Source of the DNA: Fimbriimonadaceae bacterium | GTDB lineage: Bacteria; Armatimonadota; UBA10988 | Assembly (NCBI GenBank): GCA_020850355.1 | Contig: JADZEX010000014.1 | Span: forward strand, 124,001-188,000 | Reading direction: 5' to 3' | Length of the DNA: 64,000 nt | In this document: positions 53,360 to 61,676 of the stretch, piece after piece | How positions within the stretch are numbered: position 1 is the stretch's first letter | Layout: the number at the start of each line of letters is the position of its first letter | Program-made: the position numbers and the translations under genes | The notes under the pieces: model-generated | Told to the model about the DNA's origin: nothing | Databases searched by the model: none | Seen by the model: only the letters and a program-made list of their open reading frames with translations

Positions 53360-54109
53360 ATGGGCCATGTCTACAACGCCAGCCGCCGGCCGCCACCGCA
53401 GGCTTATTGCTTCTCCTGCGGCGAGTTGGCGACGTTGACGGCCCGCGCCCGCTACCACGGCCGCTTCCGCTGCCCGCTCTGCCGGGCCGACAACCGCGTG
53501 GGGCCCGACGGGCAGGGCCAGCCGTTGCGCGGCGCGGCGCAACGCGTGGTCGACATGCCGCAGGTGGCCTGCCCGCGCTGTCGCCAGCCGAATCGCGTGC
53601 CCTATCCGCTGGTCCGGGCCGGACGCTACACCTGCTGCCATTGCCATGCCGTGGCGCCGCTACCGGCGGTCCTGCGCCGGGCCTACGGGCTGCTGCCAGG
53701 CTGGCTCGGCTGGCTGGTGGCCGCGCTGGTGGTGGTGCTGGGCAGCGGCAGCTACGTGGTGGTGCGCAACGCCTGGTCCGAGCTGCGGGCGACGGCTGCC
53801 GGCGCGGCGATGGGAGGGCCGTTCGAGGAAGGCCGCGACCTGCGCCAGGTGGCTCCGCCGGAAGTCGTCTTCGGCAGCAGCGCCGGCACCCGCTACGAGT
53901 GCCAGGTCGCCATCCACAACCCCTTCCAGCGACCGGTGACCTGCTTCGTGCGGGCGCAGCTACGCGCCGGTGAGCGGGACGGCTGGTCCCGCACCGTCAC
54001 CGTCCGCAACCTGCGGCCCGGGGAGCAGCGGCGGGTCGGCATCATCATCACCGATCCCAGCCGCGGCCCCGCCGACGGTGTGCTGGTCAGCCTCGCGGGC
54101 ATCCGCTGA
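53360..54109 (+). CDS. Double zinc-ribbon membrane protein, unknown
   Basis: A 249-residue protein with two zinc ribbons (CFSCGE ... CPLCRA, about 16-42; CPRCRQ ... CCHCHA, about 70-95). One membrane helix (about 112-135) and a C-terminal beta-sandwich (about 155-249, Ig-like, FxxxVRNLRPGEQRRVGIII) follow. The layout is that of a membrane sensor or scaffold. The last 150 bases overlap the convergent membrane protein gene. Confidence 0.7.
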   Translation: MGHVYNASRRPPPQAYCFSCGELATLTARARYHGRFRCPLCRADNRVGPDGQGQPLRGAAQRVVDMPQVACPRCRQPNRVPYPLVRAGRYTCCHCHAVAPLPAVLRRAYGLLPGWLGWLVAALVVVLGSGSYVVVRNAWSELRATAAGAAMGGPFEEGRDLRQVAPPEVVFGSSAGTRYECQVAIHNPFQRPVTCFVRAQLRAGERDGWSRTVTVRNLRPGEQRRVGIIITDPSRGPADGVLVSLAGIR

Positions 54110-54952
54110 GACCGCTCGCAGGGCCGCCAGCAGGAGCAGCAACCCGGACAGCAGCGCCGGGCCGCGACCGTCCAGCAGGCCAGCCGCCGGCCACTGCGGT
54201 TCGGCCGCGTTGAGGGCGGTCGCCAGCGCCAGGACCGCCAGACCGCCGAGGCCCCAGCGCGGCCGGTCGTCGCCCGCCGTGAGCCGAACCAACGCCCAGC
54301 CGCAGGCCGCCGGCCAGACGGCGACGCGCGTCGCCGGGCCGTACAGCCCGGCCCAGTGCCAGCCCAACAGCCCCCAGATCACGCCCGCCGCGGCCGCCGC
54401 CAGCAACTGGCGGGTGGCTGGGGCCTGCCGCTGCAGCCGCGGCGCCAGCAGGGCCGCCGCCAGCAGGCCCAGCAACCAGGCGGCGGCGACCGCCGGCCAG
54501 GAGCCGCCGGCGCCGCTGAAGGCGACCGCCTGCGGGGGCGCCAGGCGCGCCGAGGAGTCCGGCAGCACCGCCGGCACCACGGCCAGCGGCAGGAGTCCGG
54601 CCACCCACGACGAGCCCAGCCGCTGGCCGAGGCGCGCGACGCTGACGTTGAGGACCACCACCACGGCCAGCGCCGCCAGGGGGGCCGTCCAGCCGCCCAG
54701 GCCGGGCGCCAGCCCGACGGTCAGGCTGGCCGCCAGGGCGAGGTAGGCGCCGCTGGCCGGGTCCTGCTGGTCGGCCAGGTGCTGCAGTTGCCAGGCCAGC
54801 AGGACGAGGCCCAGGAAGCCGGCCCAACGCGCCGCCTGGGTCAACGCCAGCAGGCTGCAGCAGCCGGCCGGGTCGTGGTACCAGGCCCAGGCAATCGCCG
54901 CCCACCAGAGCGCCGCCCAGCACAGCCAGCCACGGGCCTGCGACGATCGCAT
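53960..54952 (-). CDS. Multi-pass membrane protein, unknown
   Basis: A 330-residue protein with eight to ten hydrophobic helices between about 8 and 275 (WLCWAALWWAAIAWAW, AARWAGFLGLVLLAWQLQ, PLAALAVVVVLNVSVA, VAAAWLLGLLAAALLA, LLAAAAAGVIWGLLGW, GLGGLAVLALATAL, LLSGLLLLLAALRAV) and a polar tail. The tail (from about residue 281) is antisense to the convergent gene. No family is recognised, though the helix pattern resembles transport or biosynthetic membrane proteins. Start is the ATG at 54950-54952. Confidence 0.6.
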   Translation of the reverse strand: MRSSQARGWLCWAALWWAAIAWAWYHDPAGCCSLLALTQAARWAGFLGLVLLAWQLQHLADQQDPASGAYLALAASLTVGLAPGLGGWTAPLAALAVVVVLNVSVARLGQRLGSSWVAGLLPLAVVPAVLPDSSARLAPPQAVAFSGAGGSWPAVAAAWLLGLLAAALLAPRLQRQAPATRQLLAAAAAGVIWGLLGWHWAGLYGPATRVAVWPAACGWALVRLTAGDDRPRWGLGGLAVLALATALNAAEPQWPAAGLLDGRGPALLSGLLLLLAALRAVSADAREADQHTVGGAAAGIGDDDADPPLLPGPQVADGDGAGPAVPLTGA

Positions 54953-55061
54953 CGGCCGCGCACCTCCGGTCGGCGGTTCGCCGCTCCGGCGGGGCAGCCT
55001 TCTGGCGGCCCGGGAACCTGGGCGCGGTCGCCAGCGCTTGCATTGCAGAGACCCGCTCCGG

Positions 55062-55090
55062 TTGGTGCGACCCCCGGGGCGGGGTATACT
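55062..55090 (+). promoter_or_regulatory. Promoter for the Lon-N domain protein
   Basis: TTGGTG (55062-55067), a 17-base spacer and TATACT (55085-55090). Transcription would begin near 55097, giving a leader of about 9 bases before the ATG at 55106. Confidence 0.5.
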
Positions 55091-55105
55091 CGCGACGAGA
55101 GACCA

Positions 55106-55819
55106 ATGGCTGACGAGGCGTTGCCGCTGTTTGCGTTGCAGGAGGTCGTGCTCTACCCGGGCATGCCGTTGCCGCTGCACATCTTCGAGCCGCGTTACGT
55201 CCGCATGATCACCGCCTGCCGCGACGGCGACCGGCAGTTCGGCGTGGTCTTGCTGCGCTCCGGCCAGGAGATCGGCGGCCCGGCCGAACCGTGGGACGTC
55301 GGCACGGTGGCCGAGATCGTCGAGTGTCGCGAGGTGGAGGCGGGACGACTGGTGCTGCTGGCGGTCGGCCGCCGCCGCTTCCGGATCGCTCGCTGGTGGC
55401 GCCAGGACGATATCCTGCGGGCGCTGGTGGTACCGTTCGAGGACAGCCCGGCGGCGGTCGACAGCGGCCTGGTCGACGAAGTGCGCCGCCTCGCGGCGGA
55501 GCACTTGCGGCTGGTGGCGCGGGCCGTCGGCAAGGAAATCGACCCGCCGCTGCTGCCGGACGAAGCGCAGCAGCTCTCCTTCGTGTTGGCCGCCGGACTG
55601 CAGGCCCCGCTGCTGCAGCGGCAGGACCTGCTGGAGCTGACCGACACCAGCGTCCGCCTGCAGCGCCTGCGGGCGGTGCTGCGCCAGCAGATCGCGATGC
55701 TCAGCCACCGCCTGGCGATCGGCGAGCAGGCCGAGCACATCACCGGCACCAACGGCCACTTGGACCACCGGCACCTGACCCAGGCGATGCTGGACCGCCT
55801 CGGCGAGCAAACGGACTAA
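55106..55819 (+). CDS. Lon N-terminal (substrate-binding) domain protein
   Basis: A 237-residue protein equal to the Lon N-domain without ATPase or protease: LPLFALQEVVLYPGMPLPLHIFEPRYV, FGVVLLRSGQEIGG, and the helical second half ending HLDHRHLTQAML. Stand-alone Lon-N proteins are common and presumed to bind proteins. It starts a plus-strand run of five genes that overlap or lie within a few bases of each other up to 58628. Confidence 0.92.
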   Translation: MADEALPLFALQEVVLYPGMPLPLHIFEPRYVRMITACRDGDRQFGVVLLRSGQEIGGPAEPWDVGTVAEIVECREVEAGRLVLLAVGRRRFRIARWWRQDDILRALVVPFEDSPAAVDSGLVDEVRRLAAEHLRLVARAVGKEIDPPLLPDEAQQLSFVLAAGLQAPLLQRQDLLELTDTSVRLQRLRAVLRQQIAMLSHRLAIGEQAEHITGTNGHLDHRHLTQAMLDRLGEQTD

Positions 55820-55825
55820 GGCGCG

Positions 55826-56833
55826 ATGGCGGCTGGCTGCACAACCTGGGGCGTGATCGGCGCCGGCGGTGTGGCGCGCCGCCGGATGCTGCCGGCGGTC
55901 GCCGGACACCCCGAGGTGCGGCTCGGCGCGGTGATGGTCCGCGACGCCGCCCGCGCCGCCGCGTTGGCCGCCGAGTTCGGCGCCGCGGCAGCCTACGACT
56001 CAGTCGCCGACCTGCTGGCCGACCCGGCAATCGAGGCCGTCTACATCGCCAGCCCGCCGGCCTATCACGAGGCGCAGGGCCTGGCGGCGGCGGCCGCGGG
56101 CAAGGCCGTGCTGCTCGAGAAGCCGCTGGCCCTGAGCGTCGCGGCGGGCGAGCGCCTGGTGGCGGCCTGCGCCGCGGCGGGGGTACCCCTGGCGACCTGC
56201 TTCCCGCTGCGTCACCACGCCGCGCTGCAGCGGTTACGGGCCGCGCTCAACGCCGGGCAGATCGGCACCCCGGTGCTGCTGCGGGCGCAGCTCTGCAAGT
56301 GGTACCCGCTCGACCCGGCCGCCTGGCGCGCCGACCCGGCGCTGGCCGGTGGCGGCGTGGTCTGGGACCTCGGCAGCCACCTGCTCGACCTGGCCTCCTG
56401 GCTGCTCGGCCCGCCGCGCGGGGTGCACGGCTGGCGCACCGCGCACGGCCAGGCCGGCCGCCTCGACGATACGGCCGTGCTCACGGCCCAACACGAGTCC
56501 GGGGCGATCAGCATTCTCGAAATGAGTTTCGCCGTCGGCGCAACTCAACAGGGCGTCGAGGCGTCGGGTACAACGGGCACCTTGCGTTGCCCAGGGTTCG
56601 GGTCGTCACTGGTTGGCGCCACGGCCGACGGCGACTGGCAGGAGGAGTTACCGCTCGCCGACACCTTCGGTGCGGCGCTGCTCGATTGTGGCCGGGCGCT
56701 CCGGGGGCAGCGGCGGCCAGCCGCCGATGGGGGCGACGGGCTGCGCAACATTGCCCTGCTACGGCAGGTCGAGGACGCCGGGCCGGGCGTGGCGAGTGGG
56801 ACGTTGTCTGCCGGCGGGAGGACCGGGTCCTGA
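55826..56833 (+). CDS. Gfo/Idh/MocA family oxidoreductase 4
   Basis: A 335-residue protein: WGVIGAGGVARRRMLPAVAG, the EKP motif in VLLEKPLALS, and the glycine-rich DLGSHLLDLASWLLG with a probable metal-site histidine. The substrate is unknown. It starts six bases after the Lon-N stop and overlaps the SAM hydrolase (TGATG). Confidence 0.9.
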   Translation: MAAGCTTWGVIGAGGVARRRMLPAVAGHPEVRLGAVMVRDAARAAALAAEFGAAAAYDSVADLLADPAIEAVYIASPPAYHEAQGLAAAAAGKAVLLEKPLALSVAAGERLVAACAAAGVPLATCFPLRHHAALQRLRAALNAGQIGTPVLLRAQLCKWYPLDPAAWRADPALAGGGVVWDLGSHLLDLASWLLGPPRGVHGWRTAHGQAGRLDDTAVLTAQHESGAISILEMSFAVGATQQGVEASGTTGTLRCPGFGSSLVGATADGDWQEELPLADTFGAALLDCGRALRGQRRPAADGGDGLRNIALLRQVEDAGPGVASGTLSAGGRTGS

Positions 56834-57633
56834 TGCGGATCACGCTGCTGACTGATTTCGGCGATCGCGACGGCTACGTCGGCGCGATGAAGGGAGTCAT
56901 CGCGTCGCGGGCGCCGAACGTCACCGTGGTGGACATCGCCCACCACGTGCCGGCCGGCGACGTCCGCCACGCGGCGCACGTGCTCGGCAGCACCGCACCG
57001 TTCTTTCCGGCGGGCACGGTCCATGTGGTGGTGGTCGACCCCGGCGTCGGCACCGCCCGGCGGCCGATCGCCGTGGTGGTCGACGACCAGGTCTACGTCG
57101 CCCCCGACAACGGCGTGCTCAGCGATGTGCTGGCGGCGGCGGCCGGCCGCGTCGCCGCGGTGCTGTTGAGCAACAGCGCCTTCTTCCAGCAGCCGGTCAG
57201 CAGCACCTTTCACGGCCGCGACATCTTTGCGCCGGTCGCCGCGCACCTCGCCGCCGGGGTCCCGTTGAGCGCTTTCGGCGAGAGCCTCGAGGCCGCCGGC
57301 CTGACCCGGCTGGAGTCCCCGCAGACCAGCAGCGGCGTCGGCTGGGTGGCGGGGCAGGTCACCTACCTCGACACCTTTGGCAACGCCGTGACCAACCTCA
57401 GCCGCCGGCAGATCGCCACGGTCACCACCGAGGCGACCACGCTGGTGGTCGACGTCGACGACCCGGCGCGCCTGAGTTGTCCGCTGGTGGCCACCTACGG
57501 GCAGGTCGCCGACGGCGAGCTGGCGGCGGTGATCGGCAGTTGCGGGCGGCTCGAGTTGGCGGTCAACGGGGGCCACGCCGCTAGCCGGCACGGCCTCCAG
57601 CCTGGTGTGGCGGTGAAGGTGCGGTTGCGGTGA
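56833..57633 (+). CDS. SAM hydrolase (DUF62, S-adenosylmethionine hydroxide adenosyltransferase)
   Basis: A 266-residue enzyme of the DUF62 family. MRITLLTDFGDRDGYVGAMKGV, the VDPGVGTARRPI segment, the FHGRDIFAPVAAHLA segment and TYLDTFGNAVTNLS are the family motifs. These enzymes split SAM into adenosine and methionine with water. Start ATG overlaps the previous stop. It is cotranscribed with the oxidoreductase and a lipoprotein. Confidence 0.95.
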   Translation: MRITLLTDFGDRDGYVGAMKGVIASRAPNVTVVDIAHHVPAGDVRHAAHVLGSTAPFFPAGTVHVVVVDPGVGTARRPIAVVVDDQVYVAPDNGVLSDVLAAAAGRVAAVLLSNSAFFQQPVSSTFHGRDIFAPVAAHLAAGVPLSAFGESLEAAGLTRLESPQTSSGVGWVAGQVTYLDTFGNAVTNLSRRQIATVTTEATTLVVDVDDPARLSCPLVATYGQVADGELAAVIGSCGRLELAVNGGHAASRHGLQPGVAVKVRLR

Positions 57634-58628
57634 AGCTGCGGCGCTGGGCCATCGGGCTGGGACTGCTGGCGGCGGGCTGCGGCTCGACGCCGCGCGTCAA
57701 GGAGAGCCTCCCCGGGCCGCCGCTGCCGGCCCTCACGCTGCACCAGACCGCCGCCGGCCCGCGGCTGGTCGGCGCCGCCGTCGAAGGCCCCTTGCGCTGG
57801 GTGCCGCCCGACCCGGCCGCCAGCCTGCCGCAGCCGCCGGCCGGCGTGCAGCAGATCGCCAGCGCCGACCTGACCGCTGACGGCCAGCCCGAGCTGGTGA
57901 CCGCCGGGCCGACCGGAGTGACCGCCTGGCAACCAGCGGGCCGCCGCCTCTGGCACTTCCCGCTGTCAGGCGCCCAGGTGCTGGCGCTCTCCGTGGCCGA
58001 TCTGACCGGCTCGCGGCCCCAGGTGCTGCTGGCCGGCCCGCCACCGGTCGGCCTGCTGGCGCTGGCTGCCGACGGCAAGCTGGCCTGGCGTGCAAGTGGG
58101 GTGCGAACCGCCTACGCCCTGCTGCCAGAGCCCGCCGCGAGTGGCGAAGGCAGCCTCTGGGCCGCGCTCGACACCCGCACCTTGCAGCGCTTCGATGCCC
58201 TCGGACAGCCGCTCGGGCAGGTTGGCACCAAGCTGCCAGGCCGCGAGGCGCTGTTGGTGGTCAGCAGCCTGGCGCGCCTCGGCGAGCAGCTCCTGCTGGC
58301 GGGCTGGCCGACCGACCAGTCGCCCGACCGGCTGACCTGGGCCCTGGCCACCGCCGACGGTCAGATCGAGCAGGTCGGCGACGCTGGGAGCGTCCCGCCG
58401 CTCGGGCGGGTCAGCCTGCTGGTGGCCCCGTTCCGCCAGCCCGACGAGCCGCTGGCCGCGGTGATCGATGGCCGTGGCGCGGTGACCTGGGTCGGACGCG
58501 GTGGCGCCGTGGCCAGTGGGCCGCAGGTGCTCCTGCCGCCAACCGCCGTCTGCCTCGGCCCGCCGCGCGGCGGCCGCCCGACGCTGGCGGTCGCCGATCC
58601 GCAGGCGGTGCATCTGGTTGGCTGGTAG
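57630..58628 (+). CDS. Beta-propeller-like lipoprotein
   Basis: A 332-residue lipoprotein with lipobox LLAAGC. Short repeated strands resembling a propeller (IASADLTADGQPELVTAGPTG, ALSVADLTGSRPQVLLAG, LLAVVDGRGAVTW-type) follow. No enzyme motif is visible. It begins with GTG, overlapping the SAM hydrolase stop by four bases. Confidence 0.7.
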   Translation: MKLRRWAIGLGLLAAGCGSTPRVKESLPGPPLPALTLHQTAAGPRLVGAAVEGPLRWVPPDPAASLPQPPAGVQQIASADLTADGQPELVTAGPTGVTAWQPAGRRLWHFPLSGAQVLALSVADLTGSRPQVLLAGPPPVGLLALAADGKLAWRASGVRTAYALLPEPAASGEGSLWAALDTRTLQRFDALGQPLGQVGTKLPGREALLVVSSLARLGEQLLLAGWPTDQSPDRLTWALATADGQIEQVGDAGSVPPLGRVSLLVAPFRQPDEPLAAVIDGRGAVTWVGRGGAVASGPQVLLPPTAVCLGPPRGGRPTLAVADPQAVHLVGW

Positions 58629-58663
58629 CCTCACACAACCACAACCCGGCCGCCACCAATCCG

Positions 58664-58672
58664 TGCTAGGCT
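58664..58672 (+). promoter_or_regulatory. Candidate extended -10 promoter for the phosphoesterase
   Basis: TGCTAGGCT lies 20 bases before the ATG at 58692. It has the TG of an extended -10, and the hexamer is a weak match. GGGAGAG follows as ribosome-binding site. Confidence 0.35.
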
Positions 58673-58691
58673 AGCCGTCGGGAGAGCCTCG

Positions 58692-61136
58692 ATGTCGTGG
58701 CTCGCTTGTCTGCTGCTCCTCGCGCCAGCCAGTCCGGGCGGCTGGCCCGGCCCCCAACCCGACGGCCGGATGCTGCTTGCCAACGGCTGGAGCCTGACGC
58801 CGCACGGCCGCCAGGTGGCCCTGCCGTCCGACCTGCCCGTGCGGCTGGTCGCCCAGCCCGGCGGCAGTCTGCTCGCCGTGCAGCATTGCGGCTACCGAGA
58901 GCATCAGGTCACGCTGGTCGATCCCGCCGCGGAGCGGATCGTTGGCCAGCTTCAGGTGCCCCGTTCCTGGAGCGGCTGCGCCTGGACCGGCGACGGTCGC
59001 CGGCTGCTGGTCTCCGGCGGCGTCGACGACGTGGTCCACGTCTTCGATCAGCCGGCGCTCCAACTCGGCCAGCCGGCCGCGCCGCAGCGCTGGCCGGTCG
59101 GCGACCCCAACGCCCTGGACCTCGTCGCCGGCCTCACCGTCGGCCCCGAGGGCCACGTCTACGTGCCGCTGCAGCGGACCGCCAAGCTGGTCAAGCTCAG
59201 CCCGACCGGGCAGATTCTGGCGACCTGGTCGCTGCCCCGTGACAGCTTCCCCTGCGAGGCGCAGGTTGCCGCCGATGGCCAGACGGTCTACGTCAGCCTC
59301 TGGAACGGCCAGCGCGTGGTTGGGCTGGACACCACCAGCGGCCTCGAGACCGCGCGCTATCCGACGGGCCAACACCCCTGCCAGATGCTGCTGGCTCCGG
59401 ATGGACGGCTCTATGTCAGCAACGCCAACGACAACACCGTGACGGTGATCGACACGCGCCGCCGGCGGGTCGACGAGACCATCGTCAGCGCGTTGTACCC
59501 CAACGCCCCGCCTGGCTCGACCCCCAATGCGCTGGCCCTGACCGCCGACGGCGAGACCCTGCTGATCGCCAACGCCGACAACAACAACCTCGCCGTGGTG
59601 GACGTCGAGCAGCGCGGCAAGGCCCGCGGCCGCGGTTTCGTGCCGACCGGCTGGTACCCCACCGCGGTCTACGTCACGCCTGGCGGGAAGGTGGTGGTGG
59701 CCAACGGCAAGGGGGTCCAGACCAGGCCGAACCCCGGCGGACCGCAGCCCGGGCGGCGGACCGACACGGAGCAGTACATCGGCCGGTTGTTCCTCGGCTC
59801 GCTCTCGTTCTATGACCTGCCCCGGGGCGGTGAGCTGGGGCAGCTCTCCGCGCGGGCCTACCGCAACAGCCCGCTCCAGCCGGCCGCGACGCCGCGCGGG
59901 CTGGTCGGCCGACCCGTCGACAGTCCGCTTCCCGCACAGCCCGGCGGCCGCACGCCAGTGCGCTACTGCGTCTACGTGATCAAGGAGAACCGCACCTACG
60001 ACCAAGTCCTCGGCGACGATCCGCGCGGCAACGGTGACCCCAGCCTCTGCCTCTTCCCGCGGGAGGTCACCCCGAACCACCACGCCCTGGCCGAGGAGTT
60101 CCCCCTGCTCGACAACTTCTACGTCGAGTCCGAGGTCAGCGCCGATGGTCACGAGTGGACGATGGGCGCCTACGCCAGCGACTTCGTCGAGCGCAGTTGG
60201 CCAGTCGGCTACGGCGGCAAGGACAGCGTCGAGCTGGCCAACGGCCAGCGCGCCGGGCTGGGCTATCCGTCCGAGGGCGCCTTCCGAGTCGCCACGCCGC
60301 GCGGTGGCTACCTCTTCGACCTCGCAGCCCGCGGCGGGGTCAGCTTCCGCAGCTACGGCGAGTTCGTCACCTCCGGCCCCGGCCAAACCCCGAAGGCCCA
60401 CCTGCCGGTGCTCGAAGGACACTTCGATCCGCTCTTCCGCGGCTTCGACATGCGCTACAGCGAGCAGGCGCGGGTCGACCAGTTCCTCACCGAGTTCCGC
60501 CAGTTCGAGGCCGCCGGCGACCTGCCCCGCCTGTTGGTGGTGCGGCTGCCGAACGACCACACCGCCGGCACCAGCGCCGGCCTGCCGACCCCGCGGGCGA
60601 TGGTCGCCGACAACGACCTCGGCCTCGGGCGCCTGATCGCGGCCCTCTCGCGCAGCCGCTACTGGCACCAGATGGCCGTCTTCGTGGTCGAAGACGACGC
60701 CCAGAACGGCCCCGACCATGTCGACGCCCACCGCAGCCCGGGCTTCGTGATCAGTCCCTACGCCCGCCGCGGCGCCGTGGTCCACACGCAGTACTCGACC
60801 TGCTCGATGCTCCGTACCATGGAGCTGATCCTCGGCCTGCCGCCGCTGTCGCAGTTCGACGCAGCCGCCTTGCCACTGTGGGACTGCTTCACCGCCACCC
60901 CGGACTTCCGGCCCTACGACGTCCGTCGCAACCTGATCCCGCTCGACGAGATGAACACCCGCACCGCCTGGGGCGCCGACCTCTCGGCGACCTTCGACTT
61001 CACCCGCGAAGACGCCGCCGACGACCTGCTGCTCAACGAGGTCGTCTGGCGCAGCATCAAAGGCCCCGCCAGCCCGCTGCCCAGCCCGGTCCGCGCGGCC
61101 TTCGTGCGGGTGATCGAGGAGGACGAGGAGGAGTAG
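58692..61136 (+). CDS. Secreted beta-propeller/alkaline-phosphatase-like phosphoesterase
   Basis: An 814-residue protein with a signal peptide (about 1-15). A YncE-like propeller (about 30-400; repeats such as NANDNTVTVIDTRRRRVDETI) is joined to a phosphoesterase domain of the alkaline phosphatase superfamily (about 415-760). Metal-site motifs are VIKENRTYDQVLGD, SADGHEWTMGAYASDF and EDDAQNGPDHVDAHRSP. The 'YncE/phosphatase' pairing is common in environmental bacteria, and the substrate is unknown. Confidence 0.88.
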   Translation: MSWLACLLLLAPASPGGWPGPQPDGRMLLANGWSLTPHGRQVALPSDLPVRLVAQPGGSLLAVQHCGYREHQVTLVDPAAERIVGQLQVPRSWSGCAWTGDGRRLLVSGGVDDVVHVFDQPALQLGQPAAPQRWPVGDPNALDLVAGLTVGPEGHVYVPLQRTAKLVKLSPTGQILATWSLPRDSFPCEAQVAADGQTVYVSLWNGQRVVGLDTTSGLETARYPTGQHPCQMLLAPDGRLYVSNANDNTVTVIDTRRRRVDETIVSALYPNAPPGSTPNALALTADGETLLIANADNNNLAVVDVEQRGKARGRGFVPTGWYPTAVYVTPGGKVVVANGKGVQTRPNPGGPQPGRRTDTEQYIGRLFLGSLSFYDLPRGGELGQLSARAYRNSPLQPAATPRGLVGRPVDSPLPAQPGGRTPVRYCVYVIKENRTYDQVLGDDPRGNGDPSLCLFPREVTPNHHALAEEFPLLDNFYVESEVSADGHEWTMGAYASDFVERSWPVGYGGKDSVELANGQRAGLGYPSEGAFRVATPRGGYLFDLAARGGVSFRSYGEFVTSGPGQTPKAHLPVLEGHFDPLFRGFDMRYSEQARVDQFLTEFRQFEAAGDLPRLLVVRLPNDHTAGTSAGLPTPRAMVADNDLGLGRLIAALSRSRYWHQMAVFVVEDDAQNGPDHVDAHRSPGFVISPYARRGAVVHTQYSTCSMLRTMELILGLPPLSQFDAAALPLWDCFTATPDFRPYDVRRNLIPLDEMNTRTAWGADLSATFDFTREDAADDLLLNEVVWRSIKGPASPLPSPVRAAFVRVIEEDEEE

Positions 61137-61231
61137 GGCCGCAGACGGCGAAGGAAGATCAGCAGGCCTCGCGGTCGACGTCAGCCGCCGGCGCACCATC
61201 GCAGTCGTGGCGAGCAGTGGCCTGCCGCAGC

Positions 61232-61244
61232 ATCACCAGGTGAT
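61232..61244 (+). promoter_or_regulatory. Ribosome-binding site inside a palindrome, start of the acquired operon
   Basis: ATCACC-A-GGTGAT is a perfect 6-base inverted repeat with a one-base centre. Its right half and next base form AGGTGATC (61238-61245), an unusually complete match to the 16S rRNA anti-Shine-Dalgarno, 2 bases from the ATG at 61248. The symmetry could be an operator. I saw no clear promoter in the 111-base gap. Confidence 0.45.
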
Positions 61245-61247
61245 CCA

Positions 61248-61676
61248 ATGAGCACGATTTCCTTCATGCCTGACTACAACGATGCTTGCGAGCGTCACTG
61301 GAGTGACGGCCAGACACTACACCGCTTGACCCGGCTGGCCAATGCCGATCACCTGTACGGGCTCGCCGCAGAGTGTGGCCTGAAGGCCGTCATGAAAGAG
61401 CTCGGCATGCCCATCAACAAGCTCACCGGCAAGCCGGCGGTAGCCCTGCATGTCGACAAGCTGTGGGTCCAGTTCGTGACCTTCGCGAACGCCAACGGCG
61501 GCGCCACCTATGCCAGCCTGTTGCCCGGCAGCAACCCGTTCGATGACTGGAAGGTCGATCAGCGGTACGCCGATCAAAGTCAATATGACGCCACCATCTT
61601 GACCAAGCACAAGGCCGGGGTCGAGAAAGTGCGCCGAATTCTGGCCCAAGCGCAGATGGACGGGATCGTGCGATGA
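61248..61676 (+). CDS. HEPN-like small protein, first gene of an unrecognised ATPase operon
   Basis: A 142-residue helical protein. Helix pattern and motifs (ANADHLYGLAAECGLKAVM, residues 31-49; HVDKLW; the RY in DQRYADQS near 106; the C-terminal coil) resemble HEPN domains of toxin and RNase families. The classical R-x4-6-H motif occurs as RLANADH (R29-H35), but between the first helices rather than in the usual C-terminal place, so ribonuclease activity is doubtful. Base use is visibly lower in GC than upstream. The stop overlaps the next gene by four bases. The family and activity are not established. Confidence 0.6.
   Translation: MSTISFMPDYNDACERHWSDGQTLHRLTRLANADHLYGLAAECGLKAVMKELGMPINKLTGKPAVALHVDKLWVQFVTFANANGGATYASLLPGSNPFDDWKVDQRYADQSQYDATILTKHKAGVEKVRRILAQAQMDGIVR

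Noticed and set aside
61276-61355. RLANADH in the HEPN-like protein as a catalytic HEPN motif
   Set aside because: It fits R-x4-6-H in spacing but is in the N-terminal part, not the C-terminal helix where catalytic HEPN motifs sit.
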